64,000 nucleotides of DNA from Nostoc sp. RI_552 (GTDB lineage: Bacteria > Cyanobacteriota > Cyanobacteriia > Cyanobacteriales > Nostocaceae). Shown piece after piece: positions 56,558-64,000 of this stretch; within the stretch, counting starts at the first letter, position 1, and each line of letters starts with the position of its first letter. The position numbers were made by a program, and so were the translations under genes. The notes below the pieces were generated by a model. That model was not told where the DNA came from. It saw only the letters and a list, made by a program, of their open reading frames with translations, and did not search any database. Location: assembly GCA_016124525.1 (NCBI GenBank), contig WGNO01000013.1, forward strand, positions 1 to 64,000. The letters are read 5' to 3'.

Positions 56558-58777
56558 ATGAGAAATAAATTAATACAACAGTTTAAGGAAATTAACCACA
56601 AGCTGAATCATCACATCAAGAAAATATATCAAAATAAAACTTTTCAGAAGGTAAAATTTGTAAATTTTGTCATCATTATAGCCTTGGGAATAATTGTTAC
56701 TTCCAGTGCAATTTCTAAGGATGGGGCTAACAGTAAAATACCTAAACCCACATATCAAACATCTTGGATCGGTAATACATTTCCTGGGGGAGAAAAGTGG
56801 GTACAAAATAATATTGAGGCTATGTATGTTGCACCCAATGGTACAGTTTACACTAATAGTATCTGGGATGAAGCAGGTAGAGAAGCCGGAATATATAAAA
56901 ACGGTGATGTTATTGGTAAATTGAGTGATACCCACGGTTGGAGTCGTCTTGGTGGTGAAGCTGTAACGGCAAATAATAAATACATTTACATTGCCATGCG
57001 CCAAGGTTATGTTAATAGGAAAGATCAAGACTATCCTCCAGAAGGCACAGATTGGTATTGCGTCAGACGCTATGACTTATCTGGTAAATCTGCACCCTTT
57101 ACCGATGGACGTGGTTGGGATAAAAGTATGTTAATTGTCAGTAGCAAAAGTGGAGTTACTGGATTAGCAACCAGGGGAAAAGAGTTATATGTCAGTGATG
57201 CTAGTGAAAATCGCCTGCGTGTTTATGATACTGATACAATGAAGGAAATACGCAATTTTAGTATTGCTAGACCCGCAGGAATAACTGTTGATAAACAAGG
57301 GAATCTATGGATTATTCAAAACAAAAATAGTAGTAACTTTGCGAAAATTGTGCATTATTCCCCCAAGGGAAAGCAATTACCCCAACAAATAACCGATATT
57401 GTAGAACCAACCGCCATCGCAGTTGATCCTCAAAACAGACTTTTAGTAGCGGAAAATGGACCTCGTCAGCAAGTGCTGATTTACCAAATTAAAGACCAGC
57501 CAGTGCAAGTTGGTACTTTTGGAAGCCAAAGGGGAATTTACGGAGGTGTTCCCGGTGAAGTTAAAGATTTAAAACTTTACGGTTTAACCGCAGTGGGTGC
57601 AGATTCCGCAGGTAATATTTATGTAAATAGTAATGGTTTCAATAAATCAGGTACAGATTTACGCAAGTTTTCATCATCGGGGAAGCTGTTATGGCAATTA
57701 CTGGGATTGAAGTTCGTTGATAACGCTGATGCTGACCCTAAGACTAATGGAGTAAATGTATTTACCAAACAAGAAGAATTTTTGATGGATTATAGCCAGC
57801 CAGCTGGTAGACAATGGACTTACAAAGCTTACACATTAAATCCTTTTAAGTATCCACAAGATCCACGTTTGCATACATCCCCAGATGCTACTTGGGTACG
57901 CCGCATCCAAGGGAAAAGGTTTATCTTTATCACCGATATGTATGAAAGCTTTTTACAAATTTATCGCTTCAATCCAAAAACAGATGGCAAAATTGCAATT
58001 CCGGCGGGAATGTTTGTTGGGACTCATGGCGGGGGTGGAAAATCAATCAGAGGAAATTGGCCGCCCCAGCAACCAGAAACAGGAGAATGGATTTGGCGCG
58101 ATGGCAACAATAATGGTAAATTTGACAAAGCTGAATACGATTCCAGTAAAGATTATCCTTACATCGGCGGATGGTGGGTAGATAGTAAAGGCGATGTGTG
58201 GAAAACCTTGCGTACTAAAGATGGTATTCGCCATTATCCTTTCCAGGGACTAGACCAGTATGGTAACCCCATCTACACATATGGTTCCATGCAAAAGCAA
58301 AAAACCCCCAGCTTATTTACCGATTTGCGACGTATCGAGTATTTGCCAGAAACCGATACGATGTATTTATCAGGCTTCACAGTAGACCATCCATCTGTTG
58401 GGGATGATACAAAAGTTGTAGGGTCTGAGATTGTACGTTTTGATAATTGGAGTCAGGGCAATAATACTACACCCCGTTGGCGGATAGTAGTTCCTCATGA
58501 TAGGACTGGTAAACGGGAAGTTTCCACCGCAGCTATGAGTGTAGCCGGAGACTATGTTTTTGCCGTGACAGTTAAAACCGCAGAAGTATACATATATAAT
58601 GCCAAAACAGGGGCTTTTGTCAAAAATTTAAAACCGGGTCCAGAAGTTGTAGGTGAAAGTGGGTGGATTGATATCCCCTATGGAATTCGTGCGATGCGGC
58701 GAGCCGATGGTGAGTATGTGGTATTTGTGGAAGAAGATGCCAAAGCGAAAGTGATTGTCTATCGGCTGAAGCTATAG
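56558..58777 (+). CDS. Secreted beta-propeller protein (NHL/SMP-30-like repeats)
   Basis: 739-residue protein with one N-terminal hydrophobic helix (FVNFVIIIALGIIVTSSAIS, about residues 35-54) acting as a signal or anchor. The remainder is a beta-propeller. Repeated blades of the form GITVDKQGNLWIIQNK, AIAVDPQNRLLVAENG and LTAVGADSAGNIYVNSNG (residues about 235-370) are NHL-like, and the C-terminal half contains further Trp-rich blades and a calcium-loop-like WRDGNNNGKFDKAEYD. Such proteins bind or hydrolyse extracellular ligands; no catalytic function is claimed. The Asp/Asn-rich loop may bind Ca2+. It begins the surface-carbohydrate region on the plus strand and ends at an intrinsic terminator. 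Confidence 0.8.
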   Translation: MRNKLIQQFKEINHKLNHHIKKIYQNKTFQKVKFVNFVIIIALGIIVTSSAISKDGANSKIPKPTYQTSWIGNTFPGGEKWVQNNIEAMYVAPNGTVYTNSIWDEAGREAGIYKNGDVIGKLSDTHGWSRLGGEAVTANNKYIYIAMRQGYVNRKDQDYPPEGTDWYCVRRYDLSGKSAPFTDGRGWDKSMLIVSSKSGVTGLATRGKELYVSDASENRLRVYDTDTMKEIRNFSIARPAGITVDKQGNLWIIQNKNSSNFAKIVHYSPKGKQLPQQITDIVEPTAIAVDPQNRLLVAENGPRQQVLIYQIKDQPVQVGTFGSQRGIYGGVPGEVKDLKLYGLTAVGADSAGNIYVNSNGFNKSGTDLRKFSSSGKLLWQLLGLKFVDNADADPKTNGVNVFTKQEEFLMDYSQPAGRQWTYKAYTLNPFKYPQDPRLHTSPDATWVRRIQGKRFIFITDMYESFLQIYRFNPKTDGKIAIPAGMFVGTHGGGGKSIRGNWPPQQPETGEWIWRDGNNNGKFDKAEYDSSKDYPYIGGWWVDSKGDVWKTLRTKDGIRHYPFQGLDQYGNPIYTYGSMQKQKTPSLFTDLRRIEYLPETDTMYLSGFTVDHPSVGDDTKVVGSEIVRFDNWSQGNNTTPRWRIVVPHDRTGKREVSTAAMSVAGDYVFAVTVKTAEVYIYNAKTGAFVKNLKPGPEVVGESGWIDIPYGIRAMRRADGEYVVFVEEDAKAKVIVYRLKL

Positions 58778-58823
58778 ATTACCACAGAGTTAACTAACTA
58801 AGTGAGTATATAAATTATAAAAA

Positions 58824-58865
58824 CCGAGTTTCTAGAAAATTTATATTTAGGAACTCGGCTTTTTA
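58824..58865 (+). terminator. Intrinsic terminator after the beta-propeller gene
   Basis: CCGAGTT (58824-58830) pairs with AACTCGG (58852-58858) and is followed by CTTTTTATC. It lies 47 bp past the stop codon. Confidence 0.88.
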
Positions 58866-58933
58866 TCGCAAATTAGGTCTGAATAAGACCCCATATTCCC
58901 ATGACATCATTTCCATAGAGAATGGTTGCACAG

Positions 58934-59072
58934 CAGAAATGTTGACTGTCCAAGTTGTGCGTGGGTGATACAAAATTTGAGCAATTAATGACTCTATTCT
59001 TAATAGACAATGAACTTTATCTGGGTAAAACGCAAAAATTGTAAATTTTTATTGCAGGATTCAACACTTCTG
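58934..59072 (-). mobile_element. MITE-like element, copy 3 (139 bp, inverted)
   Basis: Starts CAGAAATGTTGA and ends TCAACACTTCTG, so the terminal inverted repeats are intact with one mismatch. Only one TGTTGAC heptamer is present. The nine bases GTTGCACAG occur immediately on both sides (58925-58933 and 59073-59081), a perfect target duplication that proves a discrete insertion. Its body is nearly identical to copy 4 and it contains no ORF. Confidence 0.93.
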
Positions 59073-59420
59073 GTTGCACAGATAAATTAAAACTACACAC
59101 TAGAAAAAAAATCAGACTATATCACTTATCTAAACAAGCAAGACCATTAAGAGATAAAACATTAATTTTTATTTTATAAATAAAGACATTAGTTTATATT
59201 TGTAAAAAATTTTTTTTACGAAAAAAATAAATTTCTTTGTTTTTACAGCAGTAATAATTAAGTGAGTTGATTGCCAGCCCAGAGTAAAAATATGTGCATA
59301 AATTTACACTGGTTTTCTATTGACTTCGTGGGTTGACTTCTTGTGAAAATAGTCTCTATTGTGAAATCAGCTTCCCGTAAATACATAGTTAACTGTGGAT
59401 GGAACAATTATAGATTGATT
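59073..59420. other. Spacer between two inverted MITE copies
   Basis: 348 bp, strongly AT-rich, with no gene or hairpin that I can support. Its outer nine bases on each side belong to the target duplications of the flanking elements. Since both elements have their own duplications, this segment was not moved as a composite. Confidence 0.5.
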
Positions 59421-59566
59421 CAGAAGTGTTGAATCCTGCAATAAAAATTTACAATTTTTGCGTTTTACCCAGATAAAGTTCATTGTCTATTAAGAATAGA
59501 GTCATTAATTGCTCAAATTTTGTATCACCCACGCACAACTTGGACAGTCAACAGTCAACATTTCTG
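59421..59566 (+). mobile_element. MITE-like element, copy 4 (146 bp)
   Basis: Starts CAGAAGTGTTGA and ends TCAACATTTCTG, exact 12-bp inverted ends apart from one position. It contains two CAGTCAA heptamers near the right end. The nine bases AGATTGATT flank it on both sides (59412-59420 and 59567-59575). Together with copy 3 it shows that the element duplicates 9 bp on insertion. It lies 86 bp before the PIG-L gene. Confidence 0.93.
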
Positions 59567-59652
59567 AGATTGATTATGATATCACAATTAATTAATCCAA
59601 CATTGTTGTATGAAATTAACTTGCCAATTCCACTAAAATAGCTGAGTTTCTT

Positions 59653-60429
59653 ATGAAAGTGAAAATTTATATTCAAGGCTTACAAAAATTATTGCCTCAT
59701 AGCTGGCTTGAGCAATTTCAATATATCCACTGTAGCTTACTATGTCAATGGATTTTCCTTTGTGGCAGTCAGCCTTTACAATTTAACCAAAAATCAGCAA
59801 TGGTTTTTTCTCCTCATCAAGATGATGAAACCTTTGGCTGTGGAGGAATGATTGCTCACAAGCGTGAACAAGGAATACCAGTTGTAGTGGTGTTTCTCAC
59901 AGATGGACAAGGCTCAGGAGGTTCAGATACTAAAAATACTATCGTTCAAATTCGCAAACAAGAAGCACTAGAAGCGTTAGCAATTTTAGGCGTCAAAGCA
60001 TCAGAGATTCACTTTTTAGACAAACCTGATGGGACTTTGCAAGACTTAAACAATGATGAGCAACAAGAGATAATTTCTCGGGTTGCTCAACTTATCCAAT
60101 ATTATCAACCAGAAGAAATTTATGTACCTCACAGAAAAGATTGTCACAGAGATCATGAAGCTACATATGAATTAGTTAAGGTGGCCATGGCGGCAAATAA
60201 TACAAGGGTTGAATTATTACAATATCCCATCTGGTTGTTCTGGAGAGCGCCCCTATTTATTCTCCTCAAATTACAGGATTTAGCAGCAGCTTACTGTTTT
60301 TCCATCACATTAGTTCAAGAAAAGAAAAATAGAGCGATCGCTTCCTATCGCTCTCAAATTAAAAGCCTACCTCGTGGCTTCATGAAGCGGTTTTTAGGCT
60401 CTTATGAAATCTTTTTTAAGGTTGAATAA
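59653..60429 (+). CDS. PIG-L (LmbE) family deacetylase
   Basis: 258-residue zinc-dependent N-acetylglucosamine-type deacetylase. The metal site is SPHQDDETFGCGG (His55, Asp57, Asp58), a Gln variant of the usual AHPDDE, and the third ligand lies in HRKDCHRDHEATYELV (about residues 165-180). A substrate loop LTDGQGSGGS is also present. Length and fold are normal for the family. Members remove acetyl groups from sugar-lipid intermediates. Followed 20 bp later by a GT4 gene in the same direction, it probably works on a glycan made by that enzyme. Confidence 0.88.
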   Translation: MKVKIYIQGLQKLLPHSWLEQFQYIHCSLLCQWIFLCGSQPLQFNQKSAMVFSPHQDDETFGCGGMIAHKREQGIPVVVVFLTDGQGSGGSDTKNTIVQIRKQEALEALAILGVKASEIHFLDKPDGTLQDLNNDEQQEIISRVAQLIQYYQPEEIYVPHRKDCHRDHEATYELVKVAMAANNTRVELLQYPIWLFWRAPLFILLKLQDLAAAYCFSITLVQEKKNRAIASYRSQIKSLPRGFMKRFLGSYEIFFKVE

Positions 60430-60449
60430 CTGCTGGGGACAAAAGTTTT

Positions 60450-61586
60450 ATGCGAATATTACATATTATCAACCATGTGCAGAACATAGGTAATGGTATC
60501 GTCAATGTAGCAGTAGACTTAGCTTGTTTACAAAGAAAAGATGGTCATACTGTTGCCGTAGTCTCACAGGGAGGAGAATATGAGACATTATTAAGATGTT
60601 ATGATGTTACACACTGTCAATTAAATCAGTCAAGGCAATTCCTCAATATTCTCAAAGCTGGTTGGCGTTATCGGCAGATCGTGCATGAATTTCAGCCAGA
60701 TATTGTCCATGCACATATGATGACAGGGGTTGTAATAGCAAGGATGTGCAAAATCGGCTTTAACTACGCTTTGGTTTCCACAGTACATAATGAGTTCCAG
60801 CGTAGTGCAGTAATCATGGGATTAGCAGATCGAGTAATTGCAGTTAGCCAAGCAGTAGCTAACTCAATGGTGTGGCGTGGTATACCACATAAAAACCTGC
60901 GGGTAGTCTCTAACGGTACATTAAATAGTCCCCGACATCGCCACATTGAAGATTACCAACCACTACCCCTACATCGTCCAGCAATTACCACTGTCGCTGG
61001 GATGTATTCTCGCAAAGGAATTGCTGAGTTAATAGCAGCTTTTGGCAAAATTGTTACGGAATTTCCCGACGCGCATCTATATTTAGTGGGAGACGGCCCT
61101 GATCGCTCAATGTTTGAGGCAATAGTGCAAAATAAACCATATAGCCATCGCATTCATTTTGAAGGTTTCCAGCCAGAACCGCAATGCTATATGCTAGCAA
61201 CCGATATTTTTGTTTTGGCTTCTCATTGCGAATCTTTTGGTTTAGTCCTTACAGAAGCGCGAGAAGCTGGCTGTGCAATTATCGCCAGCGATGTAGATGG
61301 TATTCCTGAAACTTTAGATAATCGACAAGCTGGTATTTTAGTTCCACCTCAAGATAGTCAAAGTTTAGCTACAGCTTTGACTATCTTGCTGAGAGATCCT
61401 GCAAATCTACAAAGATGGAAATGTCGCGCCAAAGAGAATTTAGAACGTTTCAGTGCGGCGCGGGTGAATGAAGAAACTCTGGCTGTGTACCACGAATTAG
61501 CCACTGAACAGAATATCCCCACAGTAGTAGAAACAAAACAAGTTTTAATTGGTAAATCAGAAAAGTCAAAAGTCAAAAAAGTATAA
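60450..61586 (+). CDS. Glycosyltransferase family 4
   Basis: 378-residue GT-B enzyme. It opens ILHIINHVQNIGNGIVNVAVDLACLQ and has PDIVHAHMMTGVV. It continues with the donor-half signatures VAGMYSRKGIAELIAAFGKI, HLYLVGDGPDRSMFEAI, IHFEGFQPEPQCYMLATDIFVL and the EX7E region CESFGLVLTEAREAGCAIIA. It is 20 bp downstream of the PIG-L gene, so the pair is surely co-transcribed. By family they could build and deacetylate an N-acetylhexosamine-containing glycan. The extreme C-terminus is repetitive (SEKSKVKKV) where the gene runs into heptamer-like AAAAGTC repeats. Confidence 0.9.
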   Translation: MRILHIINHVQNIGNGIVNVAVDLACLQRKDGHTVAVVSQGGEYETLLRCYDVTHCQLNQSRQFLNILKAGWRYRQIVHEFQPDIVHAHMMTGVVIARMCKIGFNYALVSTVHNEFQRSAVIMGLADRVIAVSQAVANSMVWRGIPHKNLRVVSNGTLNSPRHRHIEDYQPLPLHRPAITTVAGMYSRKGIAELIAAFGKIVTEFPDAHLYLVGDGPDRSMFEAIVQNKPYSHRIHFEGFQPEPQCYMLATDIFVLASHCESFGLVLTEAREAGCAIIASDVDGIPETLDNRQAGILVPPQDSQSLATALTILLRDPANLQRWKCRAKENLERFSAARVNEETLAVYHELATEQNIPTVVETKQVLIGKSEKSKVKKV

Positions 61587-61591
61587 TGTTC

Positions 61592-63265
61592 TCAATGATC
61601 ATTGACTAATAATGCCTTTGTTGCTGATTCCCCTGCTTTTCCCAACTGGCGCTTGATTTGAAACAGCAACAAACTTAAAATACATAGTTGTCCCAGAATT
61701 GCGAGTAAAGGTGTCATAATATCTGAGGAATTAGTCATTTCTGGGTATAAAAAAGGCAATGGTGCAAATATAGAGAAAAACCACAGAAAAGTTAGGTTTC
61801 CAGAATTGTAAAATAACATCAAGGAAACAATGGGTGGTAAGAAAATTACAGCACCAACAATGCTATTAGCCCATAATAACCTCCGGGGATTTTTCATAAA
61901 CAACAGTAGTTGGGCTAAAGCTCCATAGATAACCACTAAACTAAAGGCGAAAATTAAAGCTGCAAAACCGTATAACTTATCATAGGATACAGGAACCACT
62001 GGCATTAACAGCAATGTACTTAAACTGCAAACGGCTATTAAACCATTGATGGCTATGGCCAGTACACCCGGACTTTTTTCACCCCAAATTAAATCCTTGA
62101 TTAAGTTTTGTTTAGCTGGATGTTTTGCACGATAAATATGTTGATATCTAGCCCAATCTTGTAGTGTTTGGCGATTTTGCGTCAAGGAAGCAATCAGATA
62201 CAAAAATAACCAGAAATACAGAAACATCGCACTAAATAAATAGTCTTTTATGTTCTCTACTTTATCCACACTATCGTGCAAATTAAAACATCCCAATGTA
62301 ATAATAGCAAAGATGGTAGTTAATAAATAACTCTGACCTTTACTCAACATTGTGGCATTGCCATCAAGATAGCAACGTTCTAGAGATTGCCAGATAAAGT
62401 AAATGCCAATGAGGTAAACTAATAAACTTAACACGCTGGTGTTGACAAAACTATTTCCTAATGGTAATTGGAACCAACGAAACCCAGGAAATTGAGAACT
62501 AGCTGAAAATTCGGGAATAAAATATATTGGCGTAATTAGCTTGAGGAATACGAATCCATCAAACAATCTGATATCTTTTAATCCTTGCCATGTATAAGCC
62601 AGAAACACCAAAAGAAATCCACTTCCTAACCAAGATTGAAAACCACCCAACCAAGATGCTATTAAGCCAAATAGTAATGCGCCACTATAGTATGAAAAAG
62701 TAGAAAAAATCACAATAACATAAAAAATAAAAATCTGATTCAAGGGAATTTTTGCCTGCAATCCTAACCATAAATGCAAAGGAATTGCTAGTAAAATTAG
62801 CACATACAAAAGAATCGGAACACCCAGGATTTTTCCAAACAGAATACTTTGAGGTGTTTGGGGGCTAAGACGAATAAAATTTAGTGTATTTCGCATTTTT
62901 TCCGTGGCTAAATCATTAATGATTAAATAGGTCCCCACAACTAAAATCACAAATATTCCTAGCAAACTTAGCCCATGAAAAGCATCTTGATACCACAATT
63001 GCCAGTTGATAATTACATTATCGTAATCATTTAACACACATTCTGATGATTGACCTGTACAATACAGATGACCATATGGCAAAGTCACGTCACTTGGAGG
63101 AAGTTTTCCTTGGAATATCAGTAAGAATATCAACTGACCAAGGACAGATACAGATATTGATAAAAAAAGGTTAGTAATTTTTAAACGCCCTTTAATTTCT
63201 CGGATAAATTGAGGGTTTACTTCCCTGAGTTTTGATATGAAATTGAGCATAATTAACAACTCCAA
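61592..63265 (-). CDS. ABC transporter permease (ABC-2-like, exporter type)
   Basis: 557-residue integral membrane protein with about eleven hydrophobic segments and a large soluble loop after the first (about residues 50-95). Typical ABC-2 features include the helix-turn ATEKMRNTLNFIRLSPQTPQSILFGKILGVPIL, read in parts, near residues 120-150. It should form the membrane channel for the ATPase encoded immediately upstream, 25 bp apart on the same strand. Substrate unknown. Being next to the glycosyltransferase/deacetylase genes, though convergent with them, it may export a lipid or glycan product (inference). It ends 6 bp from the convergent GT4 stop. Confidence 0.8.
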   Translation of the reverse strand: MELLIMLNFISKLREVNPQFIREIKGRLKITNLFLSISVSVLGQLIFLLIFQGKLPPSDVTLPYGHLYCTGQSSECVLNDYDNVIINWQLWYQDAFHGLSLLGIFVILVVGTYLIINDLATEKMRNTLNFIRLSPQTPQSILFGKILGVPILLYVLILLAIPLHLWLGLQAKIPLNQIFIFYVIVIFSTFSYYSGALLFGLIASWLGGFQSWLGSGFLLVFLAYTWQGLKDIRLFDGFVFLKLITPIYFIPEFSASSQFPGFRWFQLPLGNSFVNTSVLSLLVYLIGIYFIWQSLERCYLDGNATMLSKGQSYLLTTIFAIITLGCFNLHDSVDKVENIKDYLFSAMFLYFWLFLYLIASLTQNRQTLQDWARYQHIYRAKHPAKQNLIKDLIWGEKSPGVLAIAINGLIAVCSLSTLLLMPVVPVSYDKLYGFAALIFAFSLVVIYGALAQLLLFMKNPRRLLWANSIVGAVIFLPPIVSLMLFYNSGNLTFLWFFSIFAPLPFLYPEMTNSSDIMTPLLAILGQLCILSLLLFQIKRQLGKAGESATKALLVNDH

Positions 63266-63290
63266 AAAAATATTGATAAATATTGACTGA

Positions 63291-64000
63291 TCAAGATGCT
63301 TGTTTGTGTCCTAGTTTCAAGAAAATACTTTCTAAATCTTCTTTAGTCCAGTGAAAATCAGTTACGGGAATCCCAGATAAAATCAGCCACCGCAATAAAT
63401 TAGCAGAATCTTCTTGTGTACCAGAAAAATTGACTCGCAAGCTGTTTTGACCTGGTATTTTCTCCCAATGTTCCACTAAGGGATAATTTTTTAATTCACT
63501 CTCCAGAGATTCTAAATTACCCAGAGTTGATAAAATAATTTGTTGTTTGGCTAGTCGATGGTAAAGTCCTTGCAGAGAAACACTTTCGACTAAAAAACCC
63601 AACTCCATAATTCCTACAGAAGTACACAGTTCAGCTAAATCGCTCAGAACATGGGAAGAAATTAAAATTGTCATCCCTGCTTCTTGCAAGGTCTTGATGA
63701 TTTGGCGAAACTGCATTCTGCTAATAGGGTCAAGTCCAGAAACAGGCTCATCTAAAATTAGTAAAATTGGTTCGTGAATAATCGTCCGCGCTAAACTCAA
63801 ACGCTGTTTCATCCCCCGGGATAGGGTAGAAATTAAGCTCTGACGTTTATTGCCAAGTTGTATCAGTTCTAAAACTTCATGTAACCGTTGAGTGCGTCGT
63901 GGTTCCCGCAAACGATACAACCGGGCAAAATAATCTAAGTAATCCCAAACTGTTAAATCTTCATATAAGGGATAGTCATCAGGTAGGTAGCCGGTACGAC
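63291..64000 (-). CDS. ABC transporter ATP-binding protein (partial, cut by the window edge)
   Basis: The reading frame is open to the window end, so the N-terminus with Walker A lies outside. What is seen begins RTGYLPDDYPLYEDLTVWDYL, then the signature motif STLSRGMKQRLSLARTI and Walker B with the D-loop LLILDEPVSGLDPISR, the switch histidine in LISSHVLSDLAELC, and a C-terminal domain of about 80 residues typical of ABC-2 exporters. It pairs with the permease 25 bp downstream. The annotated first methionine at 63920 is internal; translation clearly continues upstream of it. Confidence 0.9.
   Translation of the reverse strand, partial: RTGYLPDDYPLYEDLTVWDYLDYFARLYRLREPRRTQRLHEVLELIQLGNKRQSLISTLSRGMKQRLSLARTIIHEPILLILDEPVSGLDPISRMQFRQIIKTLQEAGMTILISSHVLSDLAELCTSVGIMELGFLVESVSLQGLYHRLAKQQIILSTLGNLESLESELKNYPLVEHWEKIPGQNSLRVNFSGTQEDSANLLRWLILSGIPVTDFHWTKEDLESIFLKLGHKQAS

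Noticed and set aside
58925-59575. Composite transposon formed by MITE copies 3 and 4 with the DNA between them
   Set aside because: Each element has its own distinct 9-bp target duplication, so they inserted independently.

Overview
The window is chromosomal DNA of a cyanobacterium, most likely a filamentous Nostocales-type strain (inference). The evidence is an ndhA-ndhI-ndhG-ndhE block behind citrate synthase, several small families known only or mainly from cyanobacteria (DUF4079, DUF2949, DUF1816, a DUF5340-like protein), many copies of the HIP1 octamer GCGATCGC (for example at 4479-4486), degenerate heptamer-rich spacers, and an AT-rich base composition with long intergenic regions.

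Layout. 1-2140: a decayed TnpB transposase, tRNA-Leu(UAG) and alanine racemase. 2.6-11.2 kb: an HNH protein, a DHH phosphoesterase, SixA phosphatase, citrate synthase, then a colinear respiratory/photosynthetic complex I block (ndhA, I, G, E) ending with NAD kinase and an intrinsic terminator. 11.4-19.5 kb: a DM13 lipoprotein, a DUF4079 membrane protein, a large trehalose synthase-maltokinase fusion whose kinase half lacks a normally conserved acidic residue, an alpha/beta hydrolase, a DUF192 lipoprotein and a DUF2949 protein. 20-31.9 kb: a class V aminotransferase, trpC, lpdA, a decayed IS200 TnpA with a 42-bp tandem duplication, a divergent MltA-like protein, tRNA-Arg(CCG), an M23 peptidase fragment, trmFO, small cyanobacterial proteins, trpD and an aspartic protease whose 3' end overlaps trpD antisense. 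32-41.6 kb: carA, a STAS protein with a probable ATT start behind a 35-codon ORF, mini-ribonuclease III, an RlmB-type methyltransferase, DUF1816, a class I aldolase bracketed by two inverted copies of a small mobile element, aspartate aminotransferase and a RAYT transposase. 41.6-53.3 kb: a KAP-type NTPase, a glycosyltransferase with TPRs, thioredoxin, a cyclase-family hydrolase, a glyoxalase-fold protein, remnants of a nucleotidyltransferase antitoxin and an IS5 transposase, adenosylhomocysteinase, an MscS channel and two small proteins. 53.3-64 kb: an accessory surface-carbohydrate region with three GT4 glycosyltransferases, a PIG-L deacetylase, a secreted beta-propeller and, at the edge, an ABC exporter pair.

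Most genes are housekeeping. The strongest unexplained structure is a family of four 139-153 bp elements (36714, 38529, 58934, 59421). They share 12-bp terminal inverted repeats, two carry perfect 9-bp target duplications, and their lengths differ by exact multiples of a 7-bp internal repeat. They look like a recently active MITE family with no transposase in the window. Other points worth following are the altered maltokinase, a 14-bp long-range stem with a T-tract in the aldolase leader, a 16-bp hairpin inside the ndh operon, and the tail-to-tail RAYT/KAP pair.
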